From Hyphomonadaceae bacterium (lineage in GTDB: Bacteria; Pseudomonadota; Alphaproteobacteria; Caulobacterales; Aquidulcibacteraceae): a stretch of DNA of 32,059 nt. Both the position numbers and the translations under genes were made by a program. Shown one piece after another: positions 13,848 through 22,655 of the stretch. The notes under the pieces were generated by a model. That model did not search any database, had not been told where the DNA came from, and saw only the letters and a list, made by a program, of their open reading frames with translations. The stretch lies in NCBI GenBank assembly GCA_021299265.1, contig JAJTGP010000018.1, positions 1 through 32,059 of the forward strand, read 5' to 3'. Numbering within the stretch: the stretch's first letter is position 1; each line of letters begins with the position of its first letter.

Positions 13848-13914
13848 GGACCGCGCAACACGAGTTGCGCTGCCCCCCCCCGCGTCGACAGGCGCAGCCC
13901 TTGCTGCGCGGTCC
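13848..13914. repeat. Dispersed cruciform repeat, type 1 (copy 2)
   Basis: Same plan as 13667-13730: outer GGACCGCG/CGCGGTCC, first arm identical (GCGCAAC-ACGA-GTTGCGC), second arm GCGCAGC-CCTT-GCTGCGC now perfect. The part between the arms differs (a run of nine C here), so arms are conserved while the spacer is not. No gene is seen in the rest of the 13512-13980 gap. Confidence 0.65.
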
Positions 13915-13980
13915 CTTTGGCGAAGGCCCAACGAACCATGAAGCCGTTCCAAAGCGTTAAGCTAAGAGCCGGCCTCCCCC

Positions 13981-16900
13981 CTAAAACTCCGCTACCAAAT
14001 CAACGCCGGATGCGCTTTTCAAAGCGCGCCGCGCAGCGACGTCGATGGGGAAGCGGCCGGGGGCTTGGATTTCGACTTCGCGGCCATCGGCCAGTTCGAC
14101 GACGACGCGCAATTCGCCAAAGCTGGATGAGGTGGCACCGCGTAGGGTTTCGGTCACGCGAGCCAGCTCTTCGATGGGGGCACCGCGCGCTAGAAACACT
14201 TTAATCCCGGCGCAGCCCGACATGTCGGTTTGATCCAACAGCTCAATCTTTTCCGCCGATAGTTTCAAATCGCCATCGCGCAGGCGCGCCTTGGCCCGGA
14301 AGCTGACCGAGGTGCCGGGGTCGAGATAATCGCGCGCCTCATTGAGGGTTTCGGGCATAATCATGACTTCAAACTCACCCGTTGGATCGCTCAACGTCAC
14401 CCAGGCGAACTTGCCGCCATCGCGCGCCGGGCGTTCCTTGCGCGCCCGCACGACACCGGCCATGCGGAAAATCGCGTCTGATCCCTGCATTTTGGAGTGA
14501 ATTTCAGAGAAGAAAACCGTCTGCCGACGCCGCAAAGCCTCAATCAAATCATCCAATGGATGGCCCGACAGGAACAGGCCGAGGGCGGCAAACTCATTAT
14601 CCAAGCGCTCTTGCGCCGACCACGGTTTGACGCTGGGCAAGGGTGCGCGCGGCGGAGGTGCGGAATCGCCAAACAGGCTCGTCTGGGCGCTTTGGCGATC
14701 CGAGGCAGCCGCATTGGCATGGGCCACCAATTGATCGGACGAAGCAAACACCAAAGCACGATTGGGCTCTATCGAATCAAAGGCCCCGGCCTTGGACAAA
14801 GTCTCCCAAGTCCGCCTACCCAGCACACGCGGATCGACCCGCTCGGCCAGATCATGCAGGGATTTGAACTTGCCGCCTGCTTGGCGGATCTCCACCACTT
14901 GGGCCATAGCCGCCACGCCAACCGACTTAATCCCGCCGAGCGCATAGCGAATGGCGTTGTCTTGGACGGAGAAATCGGCCTCAGAATAATTAAGATCGGG
15001 CGACAATACCTTGATCTTCATGCTTTTTGCCTCTTGCATGAAGGCACCAAGTTTGTCGGTATCATCAATATCGAGCGACATGGAGGCGGCCATGAACTCA
15101 ACGGGATGATTGGCCTTCAGATAGGCGGTTTGATAGGCGATCACGGCATAGGCGGCGGCGTGGGATTTGTTGAAGCCATAGCCGGCAAACTCGCTCACCA
15201 ATTCAAAGATGCGGTCGGCAAGCTCAGCGTCCACGCCCCGTTCGGTGGCCCCGCTGACGAAGCGGTCCTTTTGCTTGGCCATTTCTTCGGGCTTCTTCTT
15301 ACCCATGGCGCGGCGCAACAGATCTGCTTCGCCCAATGAATAGCCCGACAGGATCTGGGCGATCTGCATCACCTGTTCCTGATAGATGATGACGCCTTGG
15401 GTTTCTTTGAGAACCGAGACCAAGCTTTCATGCAAATAATCCGCATCTTTGCGACCAAATTTCACGTCGCAATAGGTCTCGATATTCTTCATCGGACCCG
15501 GCCGATAGAGCGAAATCAGAGCGATGATATCGTCTAACGTGTCGGCCCGCATTTTGCGCAAGGTGTCGCGCATGCCTTGGCTTTCCAACTGGAACACGCC
15601 CATTGTTTTGCCCGAGGCCAAAAGCTCATAGGTTTTGGGATCGTCAAACGGCAGCGTGTCGAGATCGACCACAATGTCGCGTGCTTTCAAGAAGTCCAAG
15701 GCGCGCTGGATCACGGTGAGGGTTTTGAGGCCCAAGAAGTCGAATTTCACAAGACCTGCCGGCTCGACCCATTTCATATTGAATTGGGTGGCAGGTAGGC
15801 TGGAGCGCGGGTCCTTATAGAGCGGGACCAGCTCATGCAGCGGACGGTCGCCAATCACCACACCGGCGGCGTGGGTAGAGGCGTTGCGGTAAAGGCCTTC
15901 TAACTCAATAGCGGCATCGAGCAGCGTGCGCACGTCGGCATCGCGCGACCGCTCCTCCTGCAGACGCGGCTCATCCTTGATGGCTTGGGCCAAAGTCACG
16001 GGTGCAGCCGGGTTATTCGGCACCATTTTGGCCAGTCGGTCGACTTGGCCGTAAGACATATCCAAAACGCGGCCGACGTCGCGAAGGGCGGCGCGCGCCT
16101 GCAGCGTTCCGAAGGTGATGATCTGTGCGACACGGTCTGCACCGTACTTCTTCTGCACATAGTCAATGACTTTATCGCGCTTTTCCTGACAGAAGTCGAT
16201 ATCGAAGTCGGGCATGGAGACGCGTTCTGGGTTCAAGAAGCGCTCAAACAATAGGCCAAAGGCCAAGGGATCAAGGTCGGTAATCGTCAGTGAATAAGCG
16301 ACCAGGGAGCCCGCCCCAGAGCCCCGGCCCGGACCGACTGGAATATTGTTTTCCTTCGACCATTTGATGAAGTCCGCAACGATCAGGAAGTAGCCCGCAA
16401 AGCCCATCCGATTGATCACATTGATTTCGTGTTCCAACCGCTGGTCATAGATTTCGCGCGCCACAACAGGGGGGCGCTTCAGAAGGCGCGCTTCCAAGCC
16501 TTGGCGAGCTTGGCTTGCCAATTCCTCCGGCTCATCGCGGCCTTCGGCTGTGGTAAAGCGCGGCAGGATGGGGGCGCGGATCAAGGGCCGGATCGCACAG
16601 CGCCGTGCAATGTCGACACTATTGGCCAAAGCCTCAGGCAAATCCGCAAACAGCGTCAGCATATCGGCTTCACTGCGGAAGCAATGATTGGCAGAAACCC
16701 GCTCACGCTTATCATCGGCCACGCGGGTGGCTTGGCCGATACACATGAGGATATCCTGCGCGCGATGCCGCTCTGGGCTGTCAAAGCGCACATCATTGGT
16801 CGCCACCAATGGCAGATTGTTTTGATAGGCCAGTTCAATCAGAAGCGGCTCAATCTGGGCCTCATCGGCCATGCCATGGCGCTGCAGCTCGATATAAAGT

Positions 16901-17544
16901 CGGTTTGGAAATGCCTTCGCCAGTTGGCGCAGCAGCATGTCGGCCTCTGACTTCAGATTGGCCAGAAGTGCGCGGCTTAACAGCCCTTCCCGCCCACCGG
17001 TAAGGCAGATCACGCCATCGCTATGGTCCAGCACTTTTTGCAAATCGACATGTGGCAAACTGCCGGCTGGCACCTCTAGGAAGGAGAGGCTGGAAAGCGC
17101 CATCAGATTGGCCCAGCCGACTTCATTCTGGGCGATCAGTGCCAGACTGCCATCTGGCCCCGCCGCCGCACCGGGCTTTTGGCTGAGGAAAGAGACCGGC
17201 AGCGTCAGGCCCATAATGGGCTGAATGCCTTTTTCGGCCAAGGCTTCTGAAAACTCGAGCGCGCCAAACAGGTTTGGATCCGAGATGCCGACAGCGACAC
17301 AGTTCGCCTTAGCGGCAAAGCCCGCAAGCTTCTTGACCGTCATCGCGCCATCAAGCAGCGAATAGGCCGACCTTACCCGCAGATGGACAAAACCCGGGCC
17401 TGCCAAAGCAGGTCTTTCTACTTGCCCAGCCCCAGACGCTGACGCCCCCTTTGCCAGTGCCCCGGATGACCCAGCCAAACCGACATCACCTAAGCCCTGA
17501 TCACCGCCAGAGAAAGCGCCGCCTGAAAGAGTAGTATCCGCCAT
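13981..17544 (-). CDS. dnaE: DNA polymerase III alpha subunit
   Basis: The replicative polymerase subunit, about 1187 residues. A low-complexity Gly/Ala/Ser lead of about 50 residues is followed by the PHP domain (FVHLRVRSAYSLLDGAM), the polymerase core with GPGRGSGAGSLVAY (about 404) and PDFDIDFC (about 445-452, two catalytic Asp), the third Asp in VKFDFLGLKT, helix-hairpin-helix and an OB-fold region (GVVRARKERPARDGGKFAWVTLSD). In the PHP part the HxH pair expected of metal-binding forms reads RVR, so metal-dependent proofreading there is doubtful. ATG at 17544 follows AGGTGG; ATG at 17574 is equally open and adds ten residues. It lies 106 bases after the sidA-like ORF and may share its SOS-controlled transcript. 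Confidence 0.96.
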   Translation of the reverse strand: MADTTLSGGAFSGGDQGLGDVGLAGSSGALAKGASASGAGQVERPALAGPGFVHLRVRSAYSLLDGAMTVKKLAGFAAKANCVAVGISDPNLFGALEFSEALAEKGIQPIMGLTLPVSFLSQKPGAAAGPDGSLALIAQNEVGWANLMALSSLSFLEVPAGSLPHVDLQKVLDHSDGVICLTGGREGLLSRALLANLKSEADMLLRQLAKAFPNRLYIELQRHGMADEAQIEPLLIELAYQNNLPLVATNDVRFDSPERHRAQDILMCIGQATRVADDKRERVSANHCFRSEADMLTLFADLPEALANSVDIARRCAIRPLIRAPILPRFTTAEGRDEPEELASQARQGLEARLLKRPPVVAREIYDQRLEHEINVINRMGFAGYFLIVADFIKWSKENNIPVGPGRGSGAGSLVAYSLTITDLDPLAFGLLFERFLNPERVSMPDFDIDFCQEKRDKVIDYVQKKYGADRVAQIITFGTLQARAALRDVGRVLDMSYGQVDRLAKMVPNNPAAPVTLAQAIKDEPRLQEERSRDADVRTLLDAAIELEGLYRNASTHAAGVVIGDRPLHELVPLYKDPRSSLPATQFNMKWVEPAGLVKFDFLGLKTLTVIQRALDFLKARDIVVDLDTLPFDDPKTYELLASGKTMGVFQLESQGMRDTLRKMRADTLDDIIALISLYRPGPMKNIETYCDVKFGRKDADYLHESLVSVLKETQGVIIYQEQVMQIAQILSGYSLGEADLLRRAMGKKKPEEMAKQKDRFVSGATERGVDAELADRIFELVSEFAGYGFNKSHAAAYAVIAYQTAYLKANHPVEFMAASMSLDIDDTDKLGAFMQEAKSMKIKVLSPDLNYSEADFSVQDNAIRYALGGIKSVGVAAMAQVVEIRQAGGKFKSLHDLAERVDPRVLGRRTWETLSKAGAFDSIEPNRALVFASSDQLVAHANAAASDRQSAQTSLFGDSAPPPRAPLPSVKPWSAQERLDNEFAALGLFLSGHPLDDLIEALRRRQTVFFSEIHSKMQGSDAIFRMAGVVRARKERPARDGGKFAWVTLSDPTGEFEVMIMPETLNEARDYLDPGTSVSFRAKARLRDGDLKLSAEKIELLDQTDMSGCAGIKVFLARGAPIEELARVTETLRGATSSSFGELRVVVELADGREVEIQAPGRFPIDVAARRALKSASGVDLVAEF

Positions 17545-17650
17545 GGGGCCACCTGAATCCGTCGACTGAATCATCACCAAAGAGGGACTCAGTGTGACAG
17601 GACTCTCAGGCCTCTGTCAGCCCTCGCCGACAGAAAATTCAAAGCCATCC

Positions 17651-17737
17651 TCAACCGATCACAGCACCCCAGCCCCAAGCCATCAGGGTGAATGCGAGAA
17701 TAGCTGCGAAAGCGGCTGCGTCTTGAAGTTGGGCCAT
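17651..17737 (-). CDS. sidA: SidA-like small membrane protein (28 residues), SOS-linked
   Basis: A 28-codon ORF starting MAQLQDAAAFAAIL and ending WGWGAVIG, with a single hydrophobic helix spanning nearly its whole length (residues about 8-27). GAGGTGG stands three bases before the ATG, a strong ribosome site. A perfect LexA box lies 14 bases upstream of the ATG. In Caulobacter crescentus the SOS-induced division inhibitor SidA is a 29-residue inner-membrane peptide that acts on FtsW/FtsN, and to my recollection its gene also sits just before dnaE. Size, membrane character, SOS box and position all agree; the assignment rests on these rather than on sequence identity. Expected role: halting septation after DNA damage. 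Confidence 0.68.
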   Translation of the reverse strand: MAQLQDAAAFAAILAFTLMAWGWGAVIG

Positions 17738-17751
17738 GTTCCACCTCGTTT

Positions 17752-17766
17752 GTTCTGCCTTCGTTC
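17752..17766. promoter_or_regulatory. LexA (SOS) box before the sidA-like ORF and dnaE
   Basis: GTTC-TGCCTTC-GTTC is a perfect GTTC-N7-GTTC box. It lies between lolD and the small ORF, 14 bases upstream of the latter's ATG, so LexA bound here would block transcription of the peptide and perhaps of dnaE. Confidence 0.8.
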
Positions 17767-17831
17767 TATTCTTGTTTTGTTCTCATGGCAAGAGGTAATT
17801 TGCATAAACCTGGAACAAGATTTTGGGCACT

Positions 17832-18512
17832 TCAGTCTTGGACGAGGCGTCCGCCATCGATGCGGAAGACGCGGTCCATTTGCCGAGCTAAATCAATATT
17901 GTGCGTGGCGACCAGGGCAGAGGTCCCCTCCTCCCGCGTGGCTTTGCGGAAAGTGTCGAATACAAAACTGGAGGTGGCAGGGTCGAGGTTGCCGGTTGGT
18001 TCATCGGCAATCAAGAGCGCCGGTTGATTGGCCAGTGCGCGCGCAATGGCGACGCGCTGCTGCTCGCCACCCGAAAGCTGGCCGGGCTGATGGAGTTTCC
18101 GGTCCGCCAGTCCCATCATGTCGAGGAGTTGCTCTGCCCGTGCACGTGCTTCGGCTTGCCCAACACCTGCAATCCATTGCGGCAGGGCGACATTATCAAC
18201 GGCGCTAAATTCTGGCAGCAAATGGTGGAATTGATAGACAAAGCCCAAGGCCGTGCGGCGCAGCGCGGTGCGGGCGGCATCGGGCAGTTTTGTCGCGTCA
18301 ATGCCCGCCAGCTCTACCGTACCACCTTGAACAGCCTCTAACAGGCCCGCGGCATGGAGGAGCGAGGACTTGCCAGAGCCTGAGGGGCCAATCAGGGCAA
18401 CGATCTCGCCCGGCATAATGGTGAGATTGGCACCTTTGAGGACTTCGAGCTCGCCTGCGCGGGTTTGATAGACGCGGCGAAGGTCGGTCAGGCGGAGAAC
18501 AGGGCTACTCAT
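17832..18512 (-). CDS. lolD: Lipoprotein-releasing system ATP-binding protein LolD
   Basis: A 226-residue ABC ATPase that powers release of outer-membrane lipoproteins from the inner membrane to LolA, together with the LolC/E-type permease encoded just upstream. Walker A GPSGSGKS (42-49), Q-loop GFVYQFHHLLPEF (the FHHLL form typical of LolD), signature LSGGEQQR and Walker B LLIADEPTGNLD are all present. ATG at 18512 overlaps the last eight bases of the permease gene (ATGAGTAG), which marks translational coupling; a longer frame back to 18578 lies wholly inside the permease gene and has no family resemblance. Confidence 0.94.
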   Translation of the reverse strand: MSSPVLRLTDLRRVYQTRAGELEVLKGANLTIMPGEIVALIGPSGSGKSSLLHAAGLLEAVQGGTVELAGIDATKLPDAARTALRRTALGFVYQFHHLLPEFSAVDNVALPQWIAGVGQAEARARAEQLLDMMGLADRKLHQPGQLSGGEQQRVAIARALANQPALLIADEPTGNLDPATSSFVFDTFRKATREEGTSALVATHNIDLARQMDRVFRIDGGRLVQD

Positions 18513-19782
18513 AGCGAAGCGCCTCCACTGGATCGAGCTTTGAGGCACGCCAAGACGGTGGCAGGGTGGCCACAACACTCGCGATGGCTGCGAACAAGGC
18601 CGTGGTGATCACTTCGTGCCATTCCACTTTCGCGGGGATCTGGCTCAAGAAATAGATGTCGGCATTGAAGACCGGGCCAAACACAAACTCGACGACCTTT
18701 TGAATGGTGCCGATATTGAGACAGAACAAAGTCCCGCCAATAGCTCCGGCCATTGTCGCCAAAATACCGACACTGGCCCCAGACATCATGAACACCCGCA
18801 TAATTGAGGCGCGCGAGGCCCCCATGGTGCGCAGAATTGCGATATCACGGCCCTTATTCTTCACCAGCATGACAAGGCCAGAGATGATGTTCATGGCGGC
18901 AATTGCGACAATCAGCATCAGGATCAAGCGCATCACATTGCGCTCTATCTGCAAAGCCGAGACGAGGCTTTCTGATTGCTGCCGCCAGTCGGTGACATAA
19001 CGGTTCTGGCTGAATTTCGCGACTTCCAGCGCCAAAAGGTCAGCTTTATCGGGGTCCTGCATCCGCAGTTCGATCGTGTCCCAAGAGGTTTCTTTGGAGA
19101 AGAAGAGTTGGGCTTGTTCGATCGGCATATAGATGAAGGTGGCGTCATATTCGCTCATGCCAATGTCGAAAATGGCCGAGACGGTGTAGTCCTTGATGCG
19201 CGGGGTCGTGCCAAAGGGCGTTGAGGCCCCTTGGGGCGAAATCAATTGCACCGAATCCCCCGGCAGAACGCCTAAAGCTTCCGCTAGGCGAGAGCCCATG
19301 GCGATCTCGTCCCCGCCATATTCGCCTGTGCCCCAGGCCTTGAGGTTGCCGCCAACCAGATTGCCGGAAACGATTTTGAGCTTAGCGAGGTCGGAGGCGG
19401 CAAGGCCTGTCACCATCGCGCCGCGTGCCAGATTGCCACCTTGGCCGACCGCCATCACTTGGCCGTCAATCTTGGGCATGACGTCCACAACGCCGGGCAA
19501 AGCTTTGGCTTTGGCCACAATGGCGCGGGCCTCTGGGATGGGCATGTTGCGCACATCCACAAAAACATGGCCGTTGACGCCCAAAATCCGGCCCAACAAT
19601 TCAGCGCGAAAGCCATTCATCACGCTCATCACGATGATGAGCACGGCGACGGCCAGAAAGATGCCGATAAAGCTAATCAGCGAGATCAAAGCGACCCCGC
19701 CGTCTTCACGCCGAGCCCGCAAATAGCGTGCGGCTAGCGTGCGCTCCCACATGCCAAAGGGCCCCGCGCCGCCAGCTTTCAT
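18505..19782 (-). CDS. lolC: Lipoprotein-releasing ABC permease, LolC/LolE family
   Basis: A 425-residue inner-membrane permease. One N-terminal transmembrane helix ([29 protein letters not shown]) precedes a periplasmic MacB-PCD-like domain (about 60-265), followed by three helices in the FtsX-like part ([56 protein letters not shown]) and the coupling segment [16 protein letters not shown]. Only one permease gene is present beside lolD, so it probably works as a homodimer (the LolF type) rather than as a LolC-LolE pair. ATG at 19782 overlaps the stop of proS as ATGA, and its own end overlaps lolD. With proS and lolD it forms one coupled operon. Confidence 0.93.
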   Translation of the reverse strand: MKAGGAGPFGMWERTLAARYLRARREDGGVALISLISFIGIFLAVAVLIIVMSVMNGFRAELLGRILGVNGHVFVDVRNMPIPEARAIVAKAKALPGVVDVMPKIDGQVMAVGQGGNLARGAMVTGLAASDLAKLKIVSGNLVGGNLKAWGTGEYGGDEIAMGSRLAEALGVLPGDSVQLISPQGASTPFGTTPRIKDYTVSAIFDIGMSEYDATFIYMPIEQAQLFFSKETSWDTIELRMQDPDKADLLALEVAKFSQNRYVTDWRQQSESLVSALQIERNVMRLILMLIVAIAAMNIISGLVMLVKNKGRDIAILRTMGASRASIMRVFMMSGASVGILATMAGAIGGTLFCLNIGTIQKVVEFVFGPVFNADIYFLSQIPAKVEWHEVITTALFAAIASVVATLPPSWRASKLDPVEALRYE

Positions 19783-21128
19783 GCCGATGCCTTAGCGGTC
19801 AGACGCGAGAGCGCGCTTTCCAAGGAAACTTCTTCCTTGGTGCCCGTCTTGCGGTCCTTCACTTCGACCAGCCCATTGGCAAGCCCCTTCGGCCCAACGA
19901 TCAATTGAGTGGGCACCCCGATCAAATCCATCGTGGCAAACTTCGCGCCCGGACGATCTTGGCTGTCATCATAAAGCGGGTCCATGCCGGCCTTCAAAAG
20001 CGTTTGATAGGCTTTCTCACAAGCTGTATCGACGGCCTCATCGCCAGGACGCAAGCTGATCACGCCAACATCAAACGGGGCAACCGGATCTGGCCAAATA
20101 ATGCCATTGTCATCATGGCTGGCTTCAATGATTGCCCCAACCAGACGCGACACGCCAATGCCGTAAGAGCCCATTTGCACCAAGACATCTTTACCATCAG
20201 GGCCAGAGACTTTGGCGTTCATGGGCGCGGAATATTTGGTACCAAAGAAGAAGATATGGCCCACTTCGATGCCGCGACCGGTGCGTCGGCGATCCATCGG
20301 CACTTCGGTTTCAAAGCGGCCCTCATCATGGATTTCGTCAGTTGCCGCATAGGCCTTGACGATGCGGGAGACGGTTTCTGCACGATTAGCGCGAGCGGCG
20401 TCATTATTGTCAAAACTGATGTCCATGCCGGCCCAATCGGTCTCGTCATAAATGGCATCATAGAAGACGCCACTTTCGCCTGTGGGGGCCAAGACCAAAA
20501 ACTCATGGCTGAGATCGCCACCAATCGGCCCGGTATCGGCGCGCATCGGCACCGCCTGCAGGCCCAAGCGCTGGAACGTCTTCAGATAGGCCAGAAACAT
20601 CTTATTATAGGCATCGCGCGCGCCAGCTTCATCCAGATCGAAGCTATAGGCATCTTTCATCAAGAATTCGCGGCCGCGCATCACGCCAAAGCGGGGGCGG
20701 ACTTCGTCGCGAAACTTCCATTGGATGTTATAGAGGTTCAGCGGCAATTCCTTGTAAGACCGCACATGGTTGCGGAAAATATCGGTCACGACTTCTTCTG
20801 CCGTCGGCCCAAACAACAAATCGCGCTCGTGCCGATCGGTGATGCGCAGCATTTCGGCACCATAGGCGTCATAGCGGCCGCTTTCCCGCCACAGGTCCGC
20901 GCCTTGCATGGTCGGCATCAAGACTTCCAGCGCGCCAGAGCGGTTTTGTTCTTCGCGCACAATCGCCTCGATCTTTTGCAAGACTTTCAGGCCCAAAGGC
21001 AGCCAGGAATAGATACCGGCGGAATGTTGCTTGATCATACCGGTGCGCAGCATCAACTTGTGCGACACGATTTCGGCATTGGCTGGGGTTTCTTTTGTAA
21101 CGGGCAGGAAATAGCGCGACATGCGCAT
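19779..21128 (-). CDS. proS: Proline--tRNA ligase (short alphaproteobacterial type)
   Basis: A class II aminoacyl-tRNA synthetase of 449 residues that charges tRNA-Pro. It has the compact form without the editing insertion found in the E. coli enzyme. Visible are the start [46 protein letters not shown], motif 2 around [31 protein letters not shown], motif 3 near [17 protein letters not shown], and an anticodon domain at the C-terminus. ATG at 21128 is chosen since AAGGTG lies six bases upstream; a GTG at 21137 and an ATG at 21122 are in frame too. Its stop overlaps the lolC start by four bases. First gene of the proS-lolC-lolD operon. Confidence 0.96.
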   Translation of the reverse strand: MRMSRYFLPVTKETPANAEIVSHKLMLRTGMIKQHSAGIYSWLPLGLKVLQKIEAIVREEQNRSGALEVLMPTMQGADLWRESGRYDAYGAEMLRITDRHERDLLFGPTAEEVVTDIFRNHVRSYKELPLNLYNIQWKFRDEVRPRFGVMRGREFLMKDAYSFDLDEAGARDAYNKMFLAYLKTFQRLGLQAVPMRADTGPIGGDLSHEFLVLAPTGESGVFYDAIYDETDWAGMDISFDNNDAARANRAETVSRIVKAYAATDEIHDEGRFETEVPMDRRRTGRGIEVGHIFFFGTKYSAPMNAKVSGPDGKDVLVQMGSYGIGVSRLVGAIIEASHDDNGIIWPDPVAPFDVGVISLRPGDEAVDTACEKAYQTLLKAGMDPLYDDSQDRPGAKFATMDLIGVPTQLIVGPKGLANGLVEVKDRKTGTKEEVSLESALSRLTAKASA

Positions 21129-21292
21129 GGCGATCACCTTCTCTTTGACGCTCTGCCATAGTCTGTGCCGCGCGCTGAGGCAATTAGTCAGCGCTGCGGG
21201 TGGTGTGGTGGGGGGGCAAGCAGAAGTTCTTTTCGTCTGGACCCATTTTGGTAGAAACTATGTTTCACCAAAATAGATCATCGAGGATGAGA

Positions 21293-21382
21293 GCGACATC
21301 TGGGTAGTCAAGTGCGCAGCTTTGCTGCGTCGCGAGCGATCCGTTTTCAAAGAAAACGGACACTTGACGACCCACATGTCGC
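21293..21382. repeat. 90-bp three-way-junction inverted repeat
   Basis: Two 22-base arms (21293-21314 and 21361-21382) pair with two mismatches and enclose two further hairpins: CGCAGC-TTT-GCTGCG (21315-21329) and TCCGTTTTC-AAA-GAAAACGGA (21340-21360). The whole forms a long stem topped by two loops. The first inner arm resembles the second arm of the type 1 repeats. It lies upstream of proS in a 680-base gap without genes. Confidence 0.7.
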
Positions 21383-21486
21383 AAAGAGAATTGAGGTAGC
21401 GGTTTGGTGAACCAGAATGGGCACCAAAGCGCTTCTAGGTGAAAGGCATTGGGCTAGCTTGTCCGCTACGCCAAGGTGCGCCCAAA

Positions 21487-21528
21487 GGACCGCGCACCAC
21501 TAGGTGCGCAGCTAATGCTGCGCGCTCC
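21487..21528. repeat. Dispersed cruciform repeat, type 1 (short copy 3)
   Basis: GGACCGCG at the left and CGCGCTCC at the right (one mismatch) frame the arms GCGCACC-ACTA-GGTGCGC and GCAGC-TAAT-GCTGC. The arms differ in sequence from the copies at 13667 and 13848 but by paired changes (AAC/GTT versus ACC/GGT), so the stem is kept. Confidence 0.55.
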
Positions 21529-21551
21529 ATCATTCGACCAACCCCCAAACG

Positions 21552-21585
21552 AAAAAAGGCCGCGCTTGAACAAGTCAGGCGCGGC
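21552..21585 (-). terminator. Rho-independent terminator of the mce-DUF1467 operon or of a small RNA
   Basis: On the minus strand GCCGCGC and GCGCGGC form a 7-bp stem around a 13-base loop, followed by CTTTTTT. It is 225 bases past the DUF1467 gene. The intervening sequence (21586-21809) has no ORF and contains TTTCCTCCCAG just before the stem, so a separate small RNA ending here is possible. Confidence 0.65.
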
Positions 21586-21809
21586 GCAAAGGTTCTGGGA
21601 GGAAACGCCATCAGGCATTTACGAGGGGGCGACAGGCCCGTCTCGCAAGTGCACAATCGCCGTTCCTGCTCGCAGGTGCAACATGATGGCTGCCCAATTG
21701 TCGCAAAAAGATGCCATTGCCCATGAGGCGGCTAAATGTCGTGCAAACCCTGCTCTCTTTTTGGGCTCGACGCCTAAATTACCACTATTTCAGGGACGAT
21801 AAGGCCACC

Positions 21810-22073
21810 TCACCCCATCAAACGACCCAAGGGATGTTCCAAAGAGACCCATCCCGACATCAAAAGCAGGGCAAAGGCTGTCCACACAATGGACGTGATC
21901 GCCGTCGTCCAGATGAGTTTCTGTTTGATATTAGCAATGACGGGCGCGCCAGGGTCGGTTCCAGCGACGACTTCACCGCTTTCTTCTTGGCTGCGCACGC
22001 CAATTGGCAAAACGCAGAAGAGGATCACCCACCACATGGTGAGGAAGATTGCGATCCCGGTGAACCAATCCAT
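21810..22073 (-). CDS. DUF1467 family small membrane protein
   Basis: An 87-residue protein with two membrane helices: GIAIFLTMWWVILFCVLPIG (about 6-25) and AITSIVWTAFALLLMSGWV (about 58-76), with a short charged loop RSQEESGEVVAGTDPGAP between them. This is the pattern of the alphaproteobacterial DUF1467 family, which is commonly found beside mce and proS as here. Its ATG directly abuts the stop of mce (TAAATG), so both are translated from one mRNA. The function is unknown. Confidence 0.86.
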   Translation of the reverse strand: MDWFTGIAIFLTMWWVILFCVLPIGVRSQEESGEVVAGTDPGAPVIANIKQKLIWTTAITSIVWTAFALLLMSGWVSLEHPLGRLMG

Positions 22074-22499
22074 TTAGTGGGCCCCTTTCGGCGTTTCCAT
22101 CAATTCGATCAACACCCCATTAGAATTCTTTGGGTGGACGAAGATAATCAAAGTGCCGTGAGCCCCAATACGGGGCTCGCCCAGAATAGTGGCCCCATTG
22201 GCTTTCATGGCGTCGCGCGCGGCATAAATCTCGGGGACTTCAAAGCACACATGGTGTTGGCCGCCATTGGGGTTCTTCTCGAGGAATTTATGGATGGGTG
22301 AGGCTTCACCCAAGGGCTCAATCAACTCAAGCTGGCTATTGGGAATATCGACAAAAGCCACCTTCACGCCTTGCTCGGGCATATCGCGAATCGGCGTGAT
22401 ATCGGCGTCGGTGACACCATAAAGCGATTTGTAATTTTCCAAGGCTGCAGCGATAGACGGCACGGCAATGCCGACGTGATTGAGACGACCCAGTTTCAT
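22074..22499 (-). CDS. mce: Methylmalonyl-CoA epimerase
   Basis: A 141-residue protein of the glyoxalase/vicinal oxygen chelate fold that interconverts (2S)- and (2R)-methylmalonyl-CoA in propionyl-CoA breakdown. The start MKLGRLNHVGIAVPSI carries the first metal His; SQLELIEPLGEASPIHKFLEKNPNGGQHHVCFEV carries further ligands and the family signature; VLIELMETP holds the last metal-binding Glu. ATG at 22499 fits the family, with AGGAA upstream; the frame stays open to 22535 but that part is unlike homologues. It abuts the DUF1467 gene. The methylmalonyl-CoA mutase genes are not in this window. Confidence 0.93.
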   Translation of the reverse strand: MKLGRLNHVGIAVPSIAAALENYKSLYGVTDADITPIRDMPEQGVKVAFVDIPNSQLELIEPLGEASPIHKFLEKNPNGGQHHVCFEVPEIYAARDAMKANGATILGEPRIGAHGTLIIFVHPKNSNGVLIELMETPKGAH

Positions 22500-22655
22500 G
22501 ATGCTGTTCCTGTATGAGTTGCCTGCTTCCATCATGGCTTTAGGCGGCTACGTCAATCTTAGCCGACAGGTAGGCTTCACTTTTGAATAGACAAGTGCGG
22601 CGGGGGTCCTTAGCCTCACAAGGCTGTGATCAGAAAAATGATCGGGGAGACCAGA

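Noticed and set aside
13660-13920. CRISPR array or tRNA-like genes in the palindromic gap after lexA
   Set aside because: Only two repeat copies with unequal spacers, and the hairpins do not form a cloverleaf with tRNA consensus loops.
14497-15339. Plus-strand open frame of 280 codons inside dnaE
   Set aside because: Antisense shadow of a conserved gene in GC-rich DNA. His/Gly/Ile-rich composition without a domain.
19728-21161. Plus-strand open frame of 477 codons opposite proS
   Set aside because: Covers proS almost exactly on the other strand; proS has full family motifs, the antisense product none.
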